This document shows positions 46,793 to 55,616 of a DNA stretch of 64,000 bases, one piece after another. The position numbers were made by a program, and so were the translations under genes. Numbering within the stretch: position 1 is the first letter of the stretch; each line of letters opens with the position of its first letter. This stretch comes from Chromobacterium piscinae (GTDB lineage Bacteria > Pseudomonadota > Gammaproteobacteria > Burkholderiales > Chromobacteriaceae). Below the pieces are notes generated by a model, which ran no database searches, was not told where the DNA came from, and saw nothing but the letters and a program-made list of their open reading frames with translations. The DNA is taken from positions 1-64,000 of the forward strand of contig NZ_JAJOHV010000018.1 in NCBI RefSeq assembly GCF_021129175.1. Direction: 5' to 3'.

Positions 46793-47890
46793 ATGTCCAT
46801 CCAGTTCATCGATCTGAAAGCGCAATACCAGCATCTGAAAGCCGACATCGACGCCCGCATCCACGCGGTGCTGGACCACGGCCAGTACATCATGGGGCCG
46901 GAGGTGAAGGAGGTGGAGGAGCAGCTGGCGGCCTATACCGGCGCCAAGCACGCCATCGGCGTCTGCGACGGCACCAAGGCGCTGCTGATCGCGATGATGG
47001 CCTTGGGCATCAGTCCCGGCGACGAGGTGATCACCACCCCGTTCACCTTCATCGCCACCGGCGAGATGATCGCGCTGTTGGGCGCCAAGCCGGTGTTCGT
47101 CGACATCGACCCCGTCAGCTACAACCTGGACCCGAACCTGCTGGAAGCGGCGATCACGCCGCGCACCCGCGCGATCATGCCGGTCAGCCTGTACGGCCAG
47201 GCGGCCGATTTCGCCGCCATCAACGCCATCGCCGACAAGCACGGCATTCCGGTGATCGAGGACGGCGCGCAAAGCTTCGGCGCCAGCCAGCACGGCAACA
47301 AGTCCGGCAACCTGTCCACCATCGGCTGCACCAGCTTCTTCCCCAGCAAGCCCTTGGGCTGCTACGGCGACGGCGGCGCGGTGTTCACCAGCGACGACGC
47401 GCTGGCCAAGAAGATCCGCGAGATCCGCGTGCACGGCCAGGACCGCCGCTACCACCATCCGGTCATCGGCCTGAACGGCCGGCTGGACACCATCCAGGCT
47501 GCGGTGCTGCTGGCCAAGCTGCCCAGCTTCGCCGACGAGGTGGCCGCCCGCGAGCGCATCGGCGCCCGCTACAGCGACTTGCTGAAGGACGTGGCGCGCG
47601 TGCCGGTGATCGGCGCGGGCAACACCCACGTCTACGCGCAATACACCATCGAGGTCGACGAGCGCGAGGCGGTGCAGGCCAAGCTGAAAGAGCTGGGCGT
47701 GCCCACCGCCGTCCATTACCCGATCCCGCTGCACCTGCAGCCGGCCTTTGCCCACCTGGGCCAGGGCGAGGGCAGCTTCCCGCTGTCCGAGGCCGCCGGC
47801 CGCCGCGTGATGAGCTTGCCGATGCATCCCTTCCTGACGGAAGAGGCGCAGGACGCCATCGTCGCCGCGGTGAAGAAGGCGCTGGGCTGA
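46793..47890 (+). CDS. wbpE: UDP-3-keto-GlcNAcA aminotransferase (WbpE type)
   Basis: A 365-residue DegT/DnrJ/EryC1 PLP aminotransferase. The PLP lysine is Lys186 in SFFPSKPLGCYGDGG. It adds the 3-amino group to the 3-keto intermediate using glutamate. A 99-base gap with GC-rich repeats separates it from wbpD, the largest gap in this half of the cluster, so an internal regulatory site is possible. Confidence 0.92.
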   Translation: MSIQFIDLKAQYQHLKADIDARIHAVLDHGQYIMGPEVKEVEEQLAAYTGAKHAIGVCDGTKALLIAMMALGISPGDEVITTPFTFIATGEMIALLGAKPVFVDIDPVSYNLDPNLLEAAITPRTRAIMPVSLYGQAADFAAINAIADKHGIPVIEDGAQSFGASQHGNKSGNLSTIGCTSFFPSKPLGCYGDGGAVFTSDDALAKKIREIRVHGQDRRYHHPVIGLNGRLDTIQAAVLLAKLPSFADEVAARERIGARYSDLLKDVARVPVIGAGNTHVYAQYTIEVDEREAVQAKLKELGVPTAVHYPIPLHLQPAFAHLGQGEGSFPLSEAAGRRVMSLPMHPFLTEEAQDAIVAAVKKALG

Positions 47891-47894
47891 GCGG

Positions 47895-49166
47895 ATGGTG
47901 TCATTGTCGTCGCTGCGCGTGCCTAAAAGCGGTTTCATCCGCCACATCATCACCCTGGTCACCGGGGCGGCGGTGGCCCAGGTGGTGCCGCTCTTGGCCT
48001 CGCCGCTGATCACCCGCCTGTACGACCCGCACGAGGTGGGCATCCAGGCGGTGTACGTGTCGTGGATGTCGACGCTGGCGGTGCTGGCCACTGCCCGCTA
48101 CGAGATGGCCATCGTGCTGCCGGCCGAGGAAAGCCGTGCGGACAACCTGATGGGCCTGTCTCTGCTGTGCGCCAGCGCGCTGGCCTTGTTGATCGGCCTG
48201 GTGGTGTTGATGGGCGGCCATTCGCACATCGCCGCCCGTCTGGGCGCGCCAGAGCTGGAGTCCTGGCTGGTGCTGCTGCCGCTGTCGGTGTGGCTGGCGG
48301 GCCTGATGCAGGCCTGGACCAACTGGAACAACCGCCATCGCCGCTACCAGGCCAACGCCAACGGCCGCATGACCCAGTCTTTCGGCATGGCCGGCACCCA
48401 GGTGCTGGCCGGCTGGCTGGGCGCCGGCGCCGGCGGCCTGATCCTGGGCCAGTTGGCTGGCCAGATCGGCTCGCTGCTGGCGCAAAGCTGGCAGGACCTG
48501 AAGGCCCGCTTCGGCTGGCGGCGCGGCGTCAGCCGCCAGGGCATGCGCGAGGCGGCGATCGCCTATATCGAATTTCCCAAGATCAACGCGCCGCACGCCT
48601 TGAGCACGGCGCTGCTGGACTCCGCCACGCTGGCGGTGTTGGCCGTGCTGGCCAGCACCTCGGCGGTCGGTTTCTACGGCTTGATGATGCGGGTGTTGAA
48701 ACTGCCGGCGGCCTTGATCGGCCAGGCGGTGGCCCAGGTGGCCTACCGCGAGCTGGCCGAGGCGCGCAATCTGGGCAAGCCGCTGCGCCCCATCCTGCGC
48801 AAGATGATGCTGACGCTGTTCGGCATGTCGCTGTTTCCCTTCCTGGTGATCCAGATTTTCGGCGAGCCGCTGTTCACGCTGGTGTTCGGCCGCAACTGGG
48901 CCGAGGCAGGCCGCTACGCCGAGGCGATGTCGCTGTACATCCTGTTCCATTTCGTCGCCTCGCCGCTGGGCATGGTGCCGCCGGTGATCAATCGCCAGCG
49001 CTTCGCGTTTTTCCTGTCCCTGGTGCAGGCCGTGCTGTTCCTGGGCTCGTTGTGGCTGGGCTTCCATCTCTGGCAGGATGCGGTAGCCACGTTCCAACTG
49101 GTGTCGGTCGTGATGGCCGGCTATTTCCTTGCTTACTTCACCTGGCTTTATAAGGCGGCACGATGA
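47895..49166 (+). CDS. wzx: Polysaccharide flippase (Wzx/PglK-like family)
   Basis: A 423-residue membrane protein with about 12 hydrophobic segments of the MOP/polysaccharide-synthase fold (HIITLVTGAAVAQVVPLLAS at the start; GVVPP-like block SPLGMVPPVINRQRF near residue 363). It is expected to flip undecaprenyl-linked oligosaccharide to the periplasmic face. Its presence supports a Wzx- or Pgl-type route. It overlaps the acetyltransferase gene by four bases (ATGA). Confidence 0.88.
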   Translation: MVSLSSLRVPKSGFIRHIITLVTGAAVAQVVPLLASPLITRLYDPHEVGIQAVYVSWMSTLAVLATARYEMAIVLPAEESRADNLMGLSLLCASALALLIGLVVLMGGHSHIAARLGAPELESWLVLLPLSVWLAGLMQAWTNWNNRHRRYQANANGRMTQSFGMAGTQVLAGWLGAGAGGLILGQLAGQIGSLLAQSWQDLKARFGWRRGVSRQGMREAAIAYIEFPKINAPHALSTALLDSATLAVLAVLASTSAVGFYGLMMRVLKLPAALIGQAVAQVAYRELAEARNLGKPLRPILRKMMLTLFGMSLFPFLVIQIFGEPLFTLVFGRNWAEAGRYAEAMSLYILFHFVASPLGMVPPVINRQRFAFFLSLVQAVLFLGSLWLGFHLWQDAVATFQLVSVVMAGYFLAYFTWLYKAAR

Positions 49167-49744
49167 ACTGGAATGGACTCTTCAGCCGCATCCGCTTTCG
49201 GCTGTCGGCATGGGTGCGGCCGCGCATGGTATACGGCTTCCAGCGCGGCGACGGCGTGTTCCTGAAGCGCACCCGCGTCTCCAATATGACGCGCATCGAA
49301 CACATCGACAAACTGATGGTCGAGGACAATGTCTACATCGGCCATTTCAATCTGATCGACGCTTCCGGCGGCCTGTACATCGGCGAGGGCTGCCAGGTCA
49401 CCAACTACGTGTCTGTATTGACCCACTCCAGCCATGTGGCGATTCGTTTGTATGGCCGCGAGTACCTGACGCGCGACAACCATGTCGGCTATCTGAAGAA
49501 ATCCACCCGGCTGGGGGCGTACAGCTTCATCGGCCCGCACTCGGTGCTGATGCCGGGCGTGGAGCTGGGCAAGGGCAGCATCGTGTCGGCCTACAGCTTC
49601 GTGCCGGCCGGCGAGTATCCGGATTTCGCCATCCTGGCCGGCAATCCGGCGCGGGTGGTCGGCGATACCCGCGACGGCGATGCCGAGTGGCTGGCGCAGA
49701 GTCCGGAGCTGCACCGTCTGTACGAGGCCTGGGCCAATGACTGA
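49163..49744 (+). CDS. Hexapeptide-repeat acyltransferase
   Basis: A 193-residue protein with left-handed beta-helix repeats (LMVEDNVYIGHFNLIDAS, RLGAYSFIGPHSVLMPGVEL, AILAGNPARVVGD) like sugar O-acetyltransferases of the maa/WbbJ group. It probably acetylates the glycan or a nucleotide sugar. It overlaps both neighbours. It could alternatively be the missing PglD-type N-acetyltransferase, although it lacks the N-terminal Rossmann-like UDP-sugar binding domain of PglD. Confidence 0.83.
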   Translation: MNWNGLFSRIRFRLSAWVRPRMVYGFQRGDGVFLKRTRVSNMTRIEHIDKLMVEDNVYIGHFNLIDASGGLYIGEGCQVTNYVSVLTHSSHVAIRLYGREYLTRDNHVGYLKKSTRLGAYSFIGPHSVLMPGVELGKGSIVSAYSFVPAGEYPDFAILAGNPARVVGDTRDGDAEWLAQSPELHRLYEAWAND

Positions 49745-50819
49745 CAAGATCGCCCGCCTGCTGGTGGCGGGCTCGGCCTCCATCCATACCTGGCGCTTTC
49801 TGGCCGGCATCGCGCCGCATGTCGACGAACTGTACCTGGCCTGCAACGGCGACGTGCCGGCGGACCGCCGTCCGGCCAATCTGAAAGGCGAGTTGCGGGT
49901 CGACTTCAGTCTGAAGGCGTTGTCCACCGCCGCGCGGCTCAAGAACTGGATCGCCGAAGTGAAGCCCGACGTGGTCCACGTCCACCAGGCCAATAGCGTG
50001 GCCTGGCACGCCCGCCGCGCGCTGGCCGGTTCAGGCATTCCGATGCTGCTGACCGCCTGGGGCTCCGACGTGCTGCTGCTGCCCGACCAGAACCCGCTGC
50101 TGCGGGCGATGGTGCGCGGCAACCTCAAAGCCGCCGCCGCGATCACGTCCGACTCGCTGTACATGGCGGCGAAGATCCGCGAGCTGGCCGGCGATTGCCG
50201 CATCAGCCTGCTGAGCTACGGCATCGACGCGCTGCCGCCGGAGCCTGTTGTTCCGGCCAAGAAGAAGCAGGTGCTGTCCTGCCGACTGCATAAGCCGCTG
50301 TACCGCATCGACGCCATCCTCAAGGGCTGGGCCGGGGTGGAGAACAGCGGCTGCTGCGCCGACTGGAACCTGGTCGTCGCCGCCAGCGGCGGCGAGACCG
50401 AGAATCTGAAACGGCTGGCGGCGTCGCTGGGCCTTCAGCGCGTCGAGTTCGCCGGCTTCGTCGACAGCGCCGCGCTGGGCAAGCTGTACGCCGAGTCGCG
50501 CGTCTTCGTCAGCGTGCCGCGCTCGGACGCCACCAGCGTCAGCCTGATGGAGGCGATGGGCCATGGCTGCCTGCCGCTGCTGTCCAATCTGCCGGCCAAC
50601 GGCGAATGGGTGATCGACGGCCTCAACGGCATGATCGCCGAGGATGCCGGCCGGCTGGGCCCGGAGCTGTGCCGCGCGATGATCAAGGCCGCCGACGACG
50701 ACGCGCTGCGCGGCATGGCCGAGACCAACCGCGGCCTGGTGGCGGCCAAGGCGCTGCACCAGGCCAATATGGCCGGCTTCGCCGATCTGATCCGCGAACT
50801 GGCCGCCAACAAGGTTTGA
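49737..50819 (+). CDS. Glycosyltransferase, GT4-like (first)
   Basis: A 360-residue GT-B protein: N-terminal KPDVVHVHQANSVAWHARRA and LLTAWGSDVLLLPDQNP, C-terminal donor-site region VSVPRSDATSVSLMEAMGHG with the ExGxP-like block. The start at 49737 overlaps the acyltransferase by 8 bases. Donor and acceptor cannot be read. It is one of three transferases, which fits a repeat of about four sugars including the initiating one. Confidence 0.87.
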   Translation: MTDKIARLLVAGSASIHTWRFLAGIAPHVDELYLACNGDVPADRRPANLKGELRVDFSLKALSTAARLKNWIAEVKPDVVHVHQANSVAWHARRALAGSGIPMLLTAWGSDVLLLPDQNPLLRAMVRGNLKAAAAITSDSLYMAAKIRELAGDCRISLLSYGIDALPPEPVVPAKKKQVLSCRLHKPLYRIDAILKGWAGVENSGCCADWNLVVAASGGETENLKRLAASLGLQRVEFAGFVDSAALGKLYAESRVFVSVPRSDATSVSLMEAMGHGCLPLLSNLPANGEWVIDGLNGMIAEDAGRLGPELCRAMIKAADDDALRGMAETNRGLVAAKALHQANMAGFADLIRELAANKV

Positions 50820-50824
50820 ACCTG

Positions 50825-51919
50825 ATGAAAATAGCCCACCTGACCTCCGCCCATCCGCGCCACGACATCCGCATCTTCGTCAAGGAGTGCAGCTCGCTGG
50901 CGGCGGCCGGCCATGAGGTGACGCTGATCGTCGCCGACGGCCAGGGCGAGGAAATCCGCAACGGCGTGCGCATCCATGATGTCGGCCCCAAGACCGGCGG
51001 CCGGCTGTCGCGGATGACCGGCACCGTCAAGCGCGTCTACCAGGCCGCGCTGAAGCTGCGGCCGGACGTAGTGCACTTTCACGACCCGGAGCTGATCCCC
51101 GCCGGCGTGCGACTGAAGCAGGCCGGCATCAAGGTGGTGTACGACGTGCACGAGGACGTGCCGCGCCAGATCCTGGCCAAGCACTGGATACCCGGCGCGG
51201 TGCGTCCGCTGGTGTCCGGCGGCTTCGAGACGCTGGAGGACTGGGCGGCGCGCCGCTTCGACGCCATCGTCACCTCCACCCCGCACATCCGCAAACGCTT
51301 CGAGAAGCTGGGCGCCAACGCGCTGGACGTGTGCAACTTCCCGATACTGGAAGAGCTGGTGCGCGACACGCCGTGGGAAAGCCGCCGCAACGAGGTGTGC
51401 TACATCGGCGGCATCAGCCGCATCCGCGGCATCGAGCCCATTGTCGCCGCGCTGCCGGGCACTTCCACCCGGCTGAACCTGGCCGGGCCGTGGAGCGAGA
51501 GCGATCTCCGCGCCAAGGTCACGGCCGAGCCGGGCTGGGCGCGGGTCAACGACCTGGGCGTGCTGGACCGCAAGGGCGTGGCCGAGGTATTGGCCCGCAG
51601 CAAGATCGGCTTGGTGACCTTGTTCCCCACGCCCAATTACGTCGACGCGCTGCCGATCAAGCTATTTGAATACATGGCCGCCGGCATGCCGGTGATCGCC
51701 AGCGATTTCCCGGTCTGGCGCGAGATCGTCGACGACGCAGGCTGCGGCGTGCTGGTCGATCCGCAGGACGCGGCCGCCATCTCCGCCGCCATCAACGAGC
51801 TGCTGGGCGACGAAGCGCGCATGCGCGCGCTCGGCGAGTCCGGCAAGCGGGCGGTGCTCAATAAATACAGCTGGGCGGCCGAGGCCGACAAGCTGATCAA
51901 GCTGTACGCGACGCTGTAA
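50825..51919 (+). CDS. Glycosyltransferase, GT4-like (second)
   Basis: A 364-residue GT-B protein with MKIAHLTSAHPRHDIRIFVK, VVHFHDPELIPAGVRLKQAG and VYDVHEDVPRQI in the acceptor half, and FEYMAAGMPVIASDFPVWRE in the donor half (the E-x7-E region of GT4). AAGG lies 9 bases before the ATG. It follows the first transferase after 5 bases. Confidence 0.9.
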   Translation: MKIAHLTSAHPRHDIRIFVKECSSLAAAGHEVTLIVADGQGEEIRNGVRIHDVGPKTGGRLSRMTGTVKRVYQAALKLRPDVVHFHDPELIPAGVRLKQAGIKVVYDVHEDVPRQILAKHWIPGAVRPLVSGGFETLEDWAARRFDAIVTSTPHIRKRFEKLGANALDVCNFPILEELVRDTPWESRRNEVCYIGGISRIRGIEPIVAALPGTSTRLNLAGPWSESDLRAKVTAEPGWARVNDLGVLDRKGVAEVLARSKIGLVTLFPTPNYVDALPIKLFEYMAAGMPVIASDFPVWREIVDDAGCGVLVDPQDAAAISAAINELLGDEARMRALGESGKRAVLNKYSWAAEADKLIKLYATL

Positions 51920-51922
51920 ACC

Positions 51923-53158
51923 ATGAAAATTCTCTACATCAACCACTACGCCGGCAGCCCACGCCACGGCATGGAATTCCGCCCGTATTACCTGGCGCGC
52001 GAATGGGTGCAGGCCGGGCACGAAGTGAACATGCTGGCGGCCGACGTGTCGCACCTGCGTCAGACCCATCCGCAGGTGGACGGCAAGTACCGCGACGAGG
52101 ATATCGACGGCATCCGCTACACCTGGTGCAAGACGCGCCCTTACGAAGGCAATGGCATCGGCCGGGTGCTGAACATCTTCAGCTTCCTGGCCAAGGTGAT
52201 GGGCCTGTCGCGCCGCTATCTGAAAGAGTGGAAGCCGGATGTGGTGATCGCCTCGTCCACCTATCCGCTGGACACCGTGCCGGCGGCGTGGATCGCCGGC
52301 AAGACCGGCGCGCGGCTGGTGTACGAGGTGCACGACCTGTGGCCGCTGACGCCGGTGGAAGTGGGTGGCATGTCGCCGAAGCACCCGTTCATCCGCCTGC
52401 TGCAGTGGGCCGAGGATTTCGGCTACAAGCGCGCCGACACCGTGGTGTCGATGCTGCCCTGCGCCAGGGACTATATGATGGCGCACGGCATGGCGCCGGA
52501 AAAATACGCGGTGATTCCCAATGGGGTGGACGTGGGCGAGTGGCAGGGCGAGGCCTTGCCGCTGTCAGCCGAACACCGGATGCGGCTGGCGGAATTGAAG
52601 GCCCATGGGCGCTTCATCGTCGGCTACGCCGGCGGCCACGGCCTGGCCAACGCGCTGGATTATCTGCTGGAAGCCGCTTCCTTGATGCGCGACGCGCCGG
52701 TGACTTTCGTTCTGGTCGGCGACGGTCCGGACAAAGAGGCGCTGGTGGCGCGAGCCGCCGAGCTGAAGCTGGACAACGTGATGTTCCTGCCGTCCATCGC
52801 CAAACGCAGCGTGCCGGCCTTTCTGGCCGAGTGCGACGCGTTATACATCGGCTGGCGCAAGCTGCCGATCTATCGCTTCGGCATCAACCCGAACAAGCTG
52901 TTCGACTACATGATGGCGGGCAAGCCGGTGATCCACTCGGTGGAGGCCGGCAACGACATGGTGAAGGATGCCGGCGCGGGCTTGAGCATAGGCGTGGAAG
53001 ACCCGGCGGTGATCGCCGACGCGGTCAAACGGATGGCGGTGCTGCCGCTGGCCGAGCGCGATGCGATGGGCGCGGCCGGCAAGGCCTATGTGCTAGCCAA
53101 CCACGACTACGCGGTGTTGGCACGCCGCTTTCTAGACGCGGTGAGACTGCAAGGATAG
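51923..53158 (+). CDS. Glycosyltransferase, GT4 (WbuB-like, third)
   Basis: A 411-residue GT-B protein: MKILYINHYAGSPRHGMEFR, VYEVHDLWPLTPVEVGGMSP and PNKLFDYMMAGKPVIHSVEA. The long form with the EVHDLWP block resembles WbuB-type transferases that add amino-deoxyhexoses. It follows the second transferase after 3 bases. Confidence 0.9.
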   Translation: MKILYINHYAGSPRHGMEFRPYYLAREWVQAGHEVNMLAADVSHLRQTHPQVDGKYRDEDIDGIRYTWCKTRPYEGNGIGRVLNIFSFLAKVMGLSRRYLKEWKPDVVIASSTYPLDTVPAAWIAGKTGARLVYEVHDLWPLTPVEVGGMSPKHPFIRLLQWAEDFGYKRADTVVSMLPCARDYMMAHGMAPEKYAVIPNGVDVGEWQGEALPLSAEHRMRLAELKAHGRFIVGYAGGHGLANALDYLLEAASLMRDAPVTFVLVGDGPDKEALVARAAELKLDNVMFLPSIAKRSVPAFLAECDALYIGWRKLPIYRFGINPNKLFDYMMAGKPVIHSVEAGNDMVKDAGAGLSIGVEDPAVIADAVKRMAVLPLAERDAMGAAGKAYVLANHDYAVLARRFLDAVRLQG

Positions 53159-53321
53159 GAGGCGGGCGTCCCGTCCGGCATAGTCAGTTAATTGATGGCG
53201 ATGGCGGAACACTCCTTTGGGCTTCCGCCCGACAAAAGATTTTGCAGGCCGTGGGCGACGCGCGCGGCGATGGACATGGACGGCGGCCGAAGGCGGCCGC
53301 GCAAAGACGAAAGAGAAAACG
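53159..53321 (+). other. Intergenic gap inside the glycan cluster
   Basis: 163 bases without a gene separate the transferases from the Pgl-type genes. GC-rich repeats (GGCGGCCGAAGGCGGCCGC, 53282-53300) lie close to the next start. A promoter for the downstream half is possible, but no good boxes were found. Confidence 0.5.
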
Positions 53322-54485
53322 ATGAGCGAAACGAAATTTCTGCCGTTCGCCTTGCCGGACATCGGTGAGGAAGAAATCAACGAAGTGGTCGACGCACTGC
53401 GTTCGGGCTGGGTGACCACCGGTCCCAAGACCAAGCAGTTCGAGGCTGATTTCGCGGCATTCTTGGGCGACGGCGTGGAGGCCATCGCGGTGAATTCAGC
53501 CACCGCCGGCCTGCACCTGGCGCTGGAAGCCATCGGCGTGACCGAGGGCGACGAAGTGATCGTGCCGTCCTACACCTTCACCGCCACCGCCGAAGTGGTG
53601 CGCTACCTGGGCGCGCACCCGGTGTGCGTGGACGTGGACGCGGCGACCTTCAACATCCGCCCGGACGCCATCCGCGCGGCGATCACCGACAAGACCAAAG
53701 CCATTATCCCGGTGCACTTCGCCGGCCTGGCCTGCGACATGGACGAGATTATCGCCATCGCCCGCGAGCATGGGCTGAAGATCGTCGAGGACGCCGCCCA
53801 TGCGATGCCCACCTATTACAAGGGCAAGCTGATCGGCACGCTGGATTCCGACGTGACGGTATTCAGCTTCTACGCCAACAAGACCATGACCACCGGCGAA
53901 GGCGGCATGGTGGTGTCCAAGCACAAGGACATCATCGCCCGCTGCAAGGTGATGCGCCTGCACGGCATCAGCCGCGACGCCTTCGATCGCTACGTGTCCA
54001 AGACCCCGGCCTGGTACTACGAAGTGGTGGCACCGGGCTACAAGTACAATATGCCGGACACCGCCGCGGCGATGGGCATCCATCAGCTGAAGAAGATCCG
54101 CGGGTTCTACGCGAAGCGCGAGGTCATGGCCCAGCGTTTCGACCGCGAGTTGGCCGATCTGCCGCTGATCCTGCCGGCGCGCGCCAAGGACGAGGGCAGC
54201 AACCACGCCTGGCACCTGTACCCGGTGCGGATCAAGCCGGAAGCCGGCATCAGCCGCGACGATTTCATCGCCAGGATGGCAGAGAAGGGCATCGGCTGCT
54301 CGGTGCATTTCATTCCGCTGCACCGCCAGCCGGTATGGCGCGACGGCTACCGGCTGACGCGCGAGCAATTCCCGGTGGCCGACGCCGCTTTCGAAGCCGA
54401 AGTGACGCTGCCGCTGTACACCCGGATGACGGACGATGACCAGACCCGCGTCATCGCCGCGGTGCGCGAGATTCTGGGCGCATGA
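53322..54485 (+). CDS. UDP-4-keto sugar aminotransferase (PglE type)
   Basis: A 387-residue DegT/DnrJ/EryC1 aminotransferase. The PLP lysine is Lys187 in [31 protein letters not shown] and [20 protein letters not shown] are typical of PglE/PseC/ArnB-like enzymes. It is inferred to make the UDP-2-acetamido-4-amino sugar from the product of the dehydratase at 55617. It is distinct from wbpE, the other aminotransferase here. It has ATGA overlap with the sugar transferase. Confidence 0.9.
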   Translation: MSETKFLPFALPDIGEEEINEVVDALRSGWVTTGPKTKQFEADFAAFLGDGVEAIAVNSATAGLHLALEAIGVTEGDEVIVPSYTFTATAEVVRYLGAHPVCVDVDAATFNIRPDAIRAAITDKTKAIIPVHFAGLACDMDEIIAIAREHGLKIVEDAAHAMPTYYKGKLIGTLDSDVTVFSFYANKTMTTGEGGMVVSKHKDIIARCKVMRLHGISRDAFDRYVSKTPAWYYEVVAPGYKYNMPDTAAAMGIHQLKKIRGFYAKREVMAQRFDRELADLPLILPARAKDEGSNHAWHLYPVRIKPEAGISRDDFIARMAEKGIGCSVHFIPLHRQPVWRDGYRLTREQFPVADAAFEAEVTLPLYTRMTDDDQTRVIAAVREILGA

Positions 54486-55150
54486 GCGAGCGGTTGGAAA
54501 AAAAGGGCGGCGAATTGCTGCCGCCCTGCTGCCGGCCGCGCCGCCACGGCTCGCGGTTGGTAAAGCGCTTGTTCGACATCGTCGCTTCCGGCGCGGGCCT
54601 CATCGTACTGGCGCTGCCGCTCGCGGCGGTGGCGCTGTGGGTGAAGCTGGATTCGCCGGGGCCGGTGTTTTTCCGCCAGGTGCGGGTGGGACGGAACGGC
54701 ACGCTGTTCCGCATCCATAAATTCCGCACCATGCAGGTGGATACCGAGCGCCAGGGCCAACTGACCGTCGGCGCCGATTCGCGCGTCACCGGCGCCGGCC
54801 GCTTGTTGCGCAAGACCAAGCTGGACGAGTTGCCGCAACTGATTGACGTGCTGTTCGGCGACATGAGCCTGGTCGGGCCGCGGCCGGAAGTGCCCAAGTA
54901 TGTGGCCCACTATCCGGACGAGGCGAAGGACATCGTGCTGTCGGTGCGCCCGGGCATTACCGACTGGGCGTCGATTCGCATGATCGATGAAAACGAGATA
55001 CTGGGCCGCGCCGCCGATCCGGAGCGCGCCTATATCGACGAGGTGTTGCCGGAGAAGCTGGGCTATTACGTCCGCTACGCCGAGACCCATAATTTGTGGG
55101 AAGACATCCGCATCATCGTCGCCACCCTGATGAAGATCGTTAGCCGATGA
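54482..55150 (+). CDS. Undecaprenyl-phosphate sugar phosphotransferase (PglC type)
   Basis: A 222-residue small monotopic phosphoglycosyl transferase. One membrane segment ([20 protein letters not shown], about residues 36-55), then the catalytic block [29 protein letters not shown], and [20 protein letters not shown]. The short form is typical of PglC (bacillosamine-phosphate transfer) rather than of the large WbaP. It starts glycan assembly by loading the first sugar on undecaprenyl phosphate. Confidence 0.9.
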   Translation: MSERLEKKGGELLPPCCRPRRHGSRLVKRLFDIVASGAGLIVLALPLAAVALWVKLDSPGPVFFRQVRVGRNGTLFRIHKFRTMQVDTERQGQLTVGADSRVTGAGRLLRKTKLDELPQLIDVLFGDMSLVGPRPEVPKYVAHYPDEAKDIVLSVRPGITDWASIRMIDENEILGRAADPERAYIDEVLPEKLGYYVRYAETHNLWEDIRIIVATLMKIVSR

Positions 55151-55614
55151 CCTTATCCATCCGCGCTGCCGAGGCCGCCGACGCCGGCGCGCTGGCGGCC
55201 ATTTATTTGGCCTGCCGTCGCGAGATGCCTTACGCGCCGCTGGCGCATGGCGACGCGGCGGTGCGCGCCTGGTTCGCCGGCGCGCTGTTGCCGGCGGGCG
55301 GCGTCTGGCTGGCGGAGCGGGGCGGCGAGATCGCCGGTTTCGCCGCTTGCTCGGAACAAGATGGCCTGCTGTGGCTGGATCAGCTGTATGTCGGCGCCGG
55401 CCATCGGAATGCCGGCATCGGTCGAGCGCTGCTGGAGCGGGTGGCATTGCGGCAGACGCGGGCCTGCCGGCTGCATGTGTTTCAAGCCAACGCCGGCGCG
55501 CGGCGCTTTTACGAGGCGCATGGTTTCAAATTACTGAGCCTGGGCGACGGCCAGGATAACGAGGAACGCTGTCCGGACGCGCTGTACCAATGGCGGCCGG
55601 ATACGAAAGAATGA
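55147..55614 (+). CDS. GNAT-family N-acetyltransferase
   Basis: A 155-residue GCN5-related acetyltransferase: motif A LYVGAGHRNAGIGRALLERV (about residues 79-98) binds acetyl-CoA, and the C-terminal FYEAHGFKLL block is typical. It overlaps both the sugar transferase and the dehydratase gene by ATGA. Its position between PglC and PglF homologues suggests it acetylates the 4-amino group of the UDP-sugar, a job done by a hexapeptide protein (PglD) in Campylobacter. This is inference. Confidence 0.88.
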   Translation: MTLSIRAAEAADAGALAAIYLACRREMPYAPLAHGDAAVRAWFAGALLPAGGVWLAERGGEIAGFAACSEQDGLLWLDQLYVGAGHRNAGIGRALLERVALRQTRACRLHVFQANAGARRFYEAHGFKLLSLGDGQDNEERCPDALYQWRPDTKE

Positions 55615-55616
55615 CC

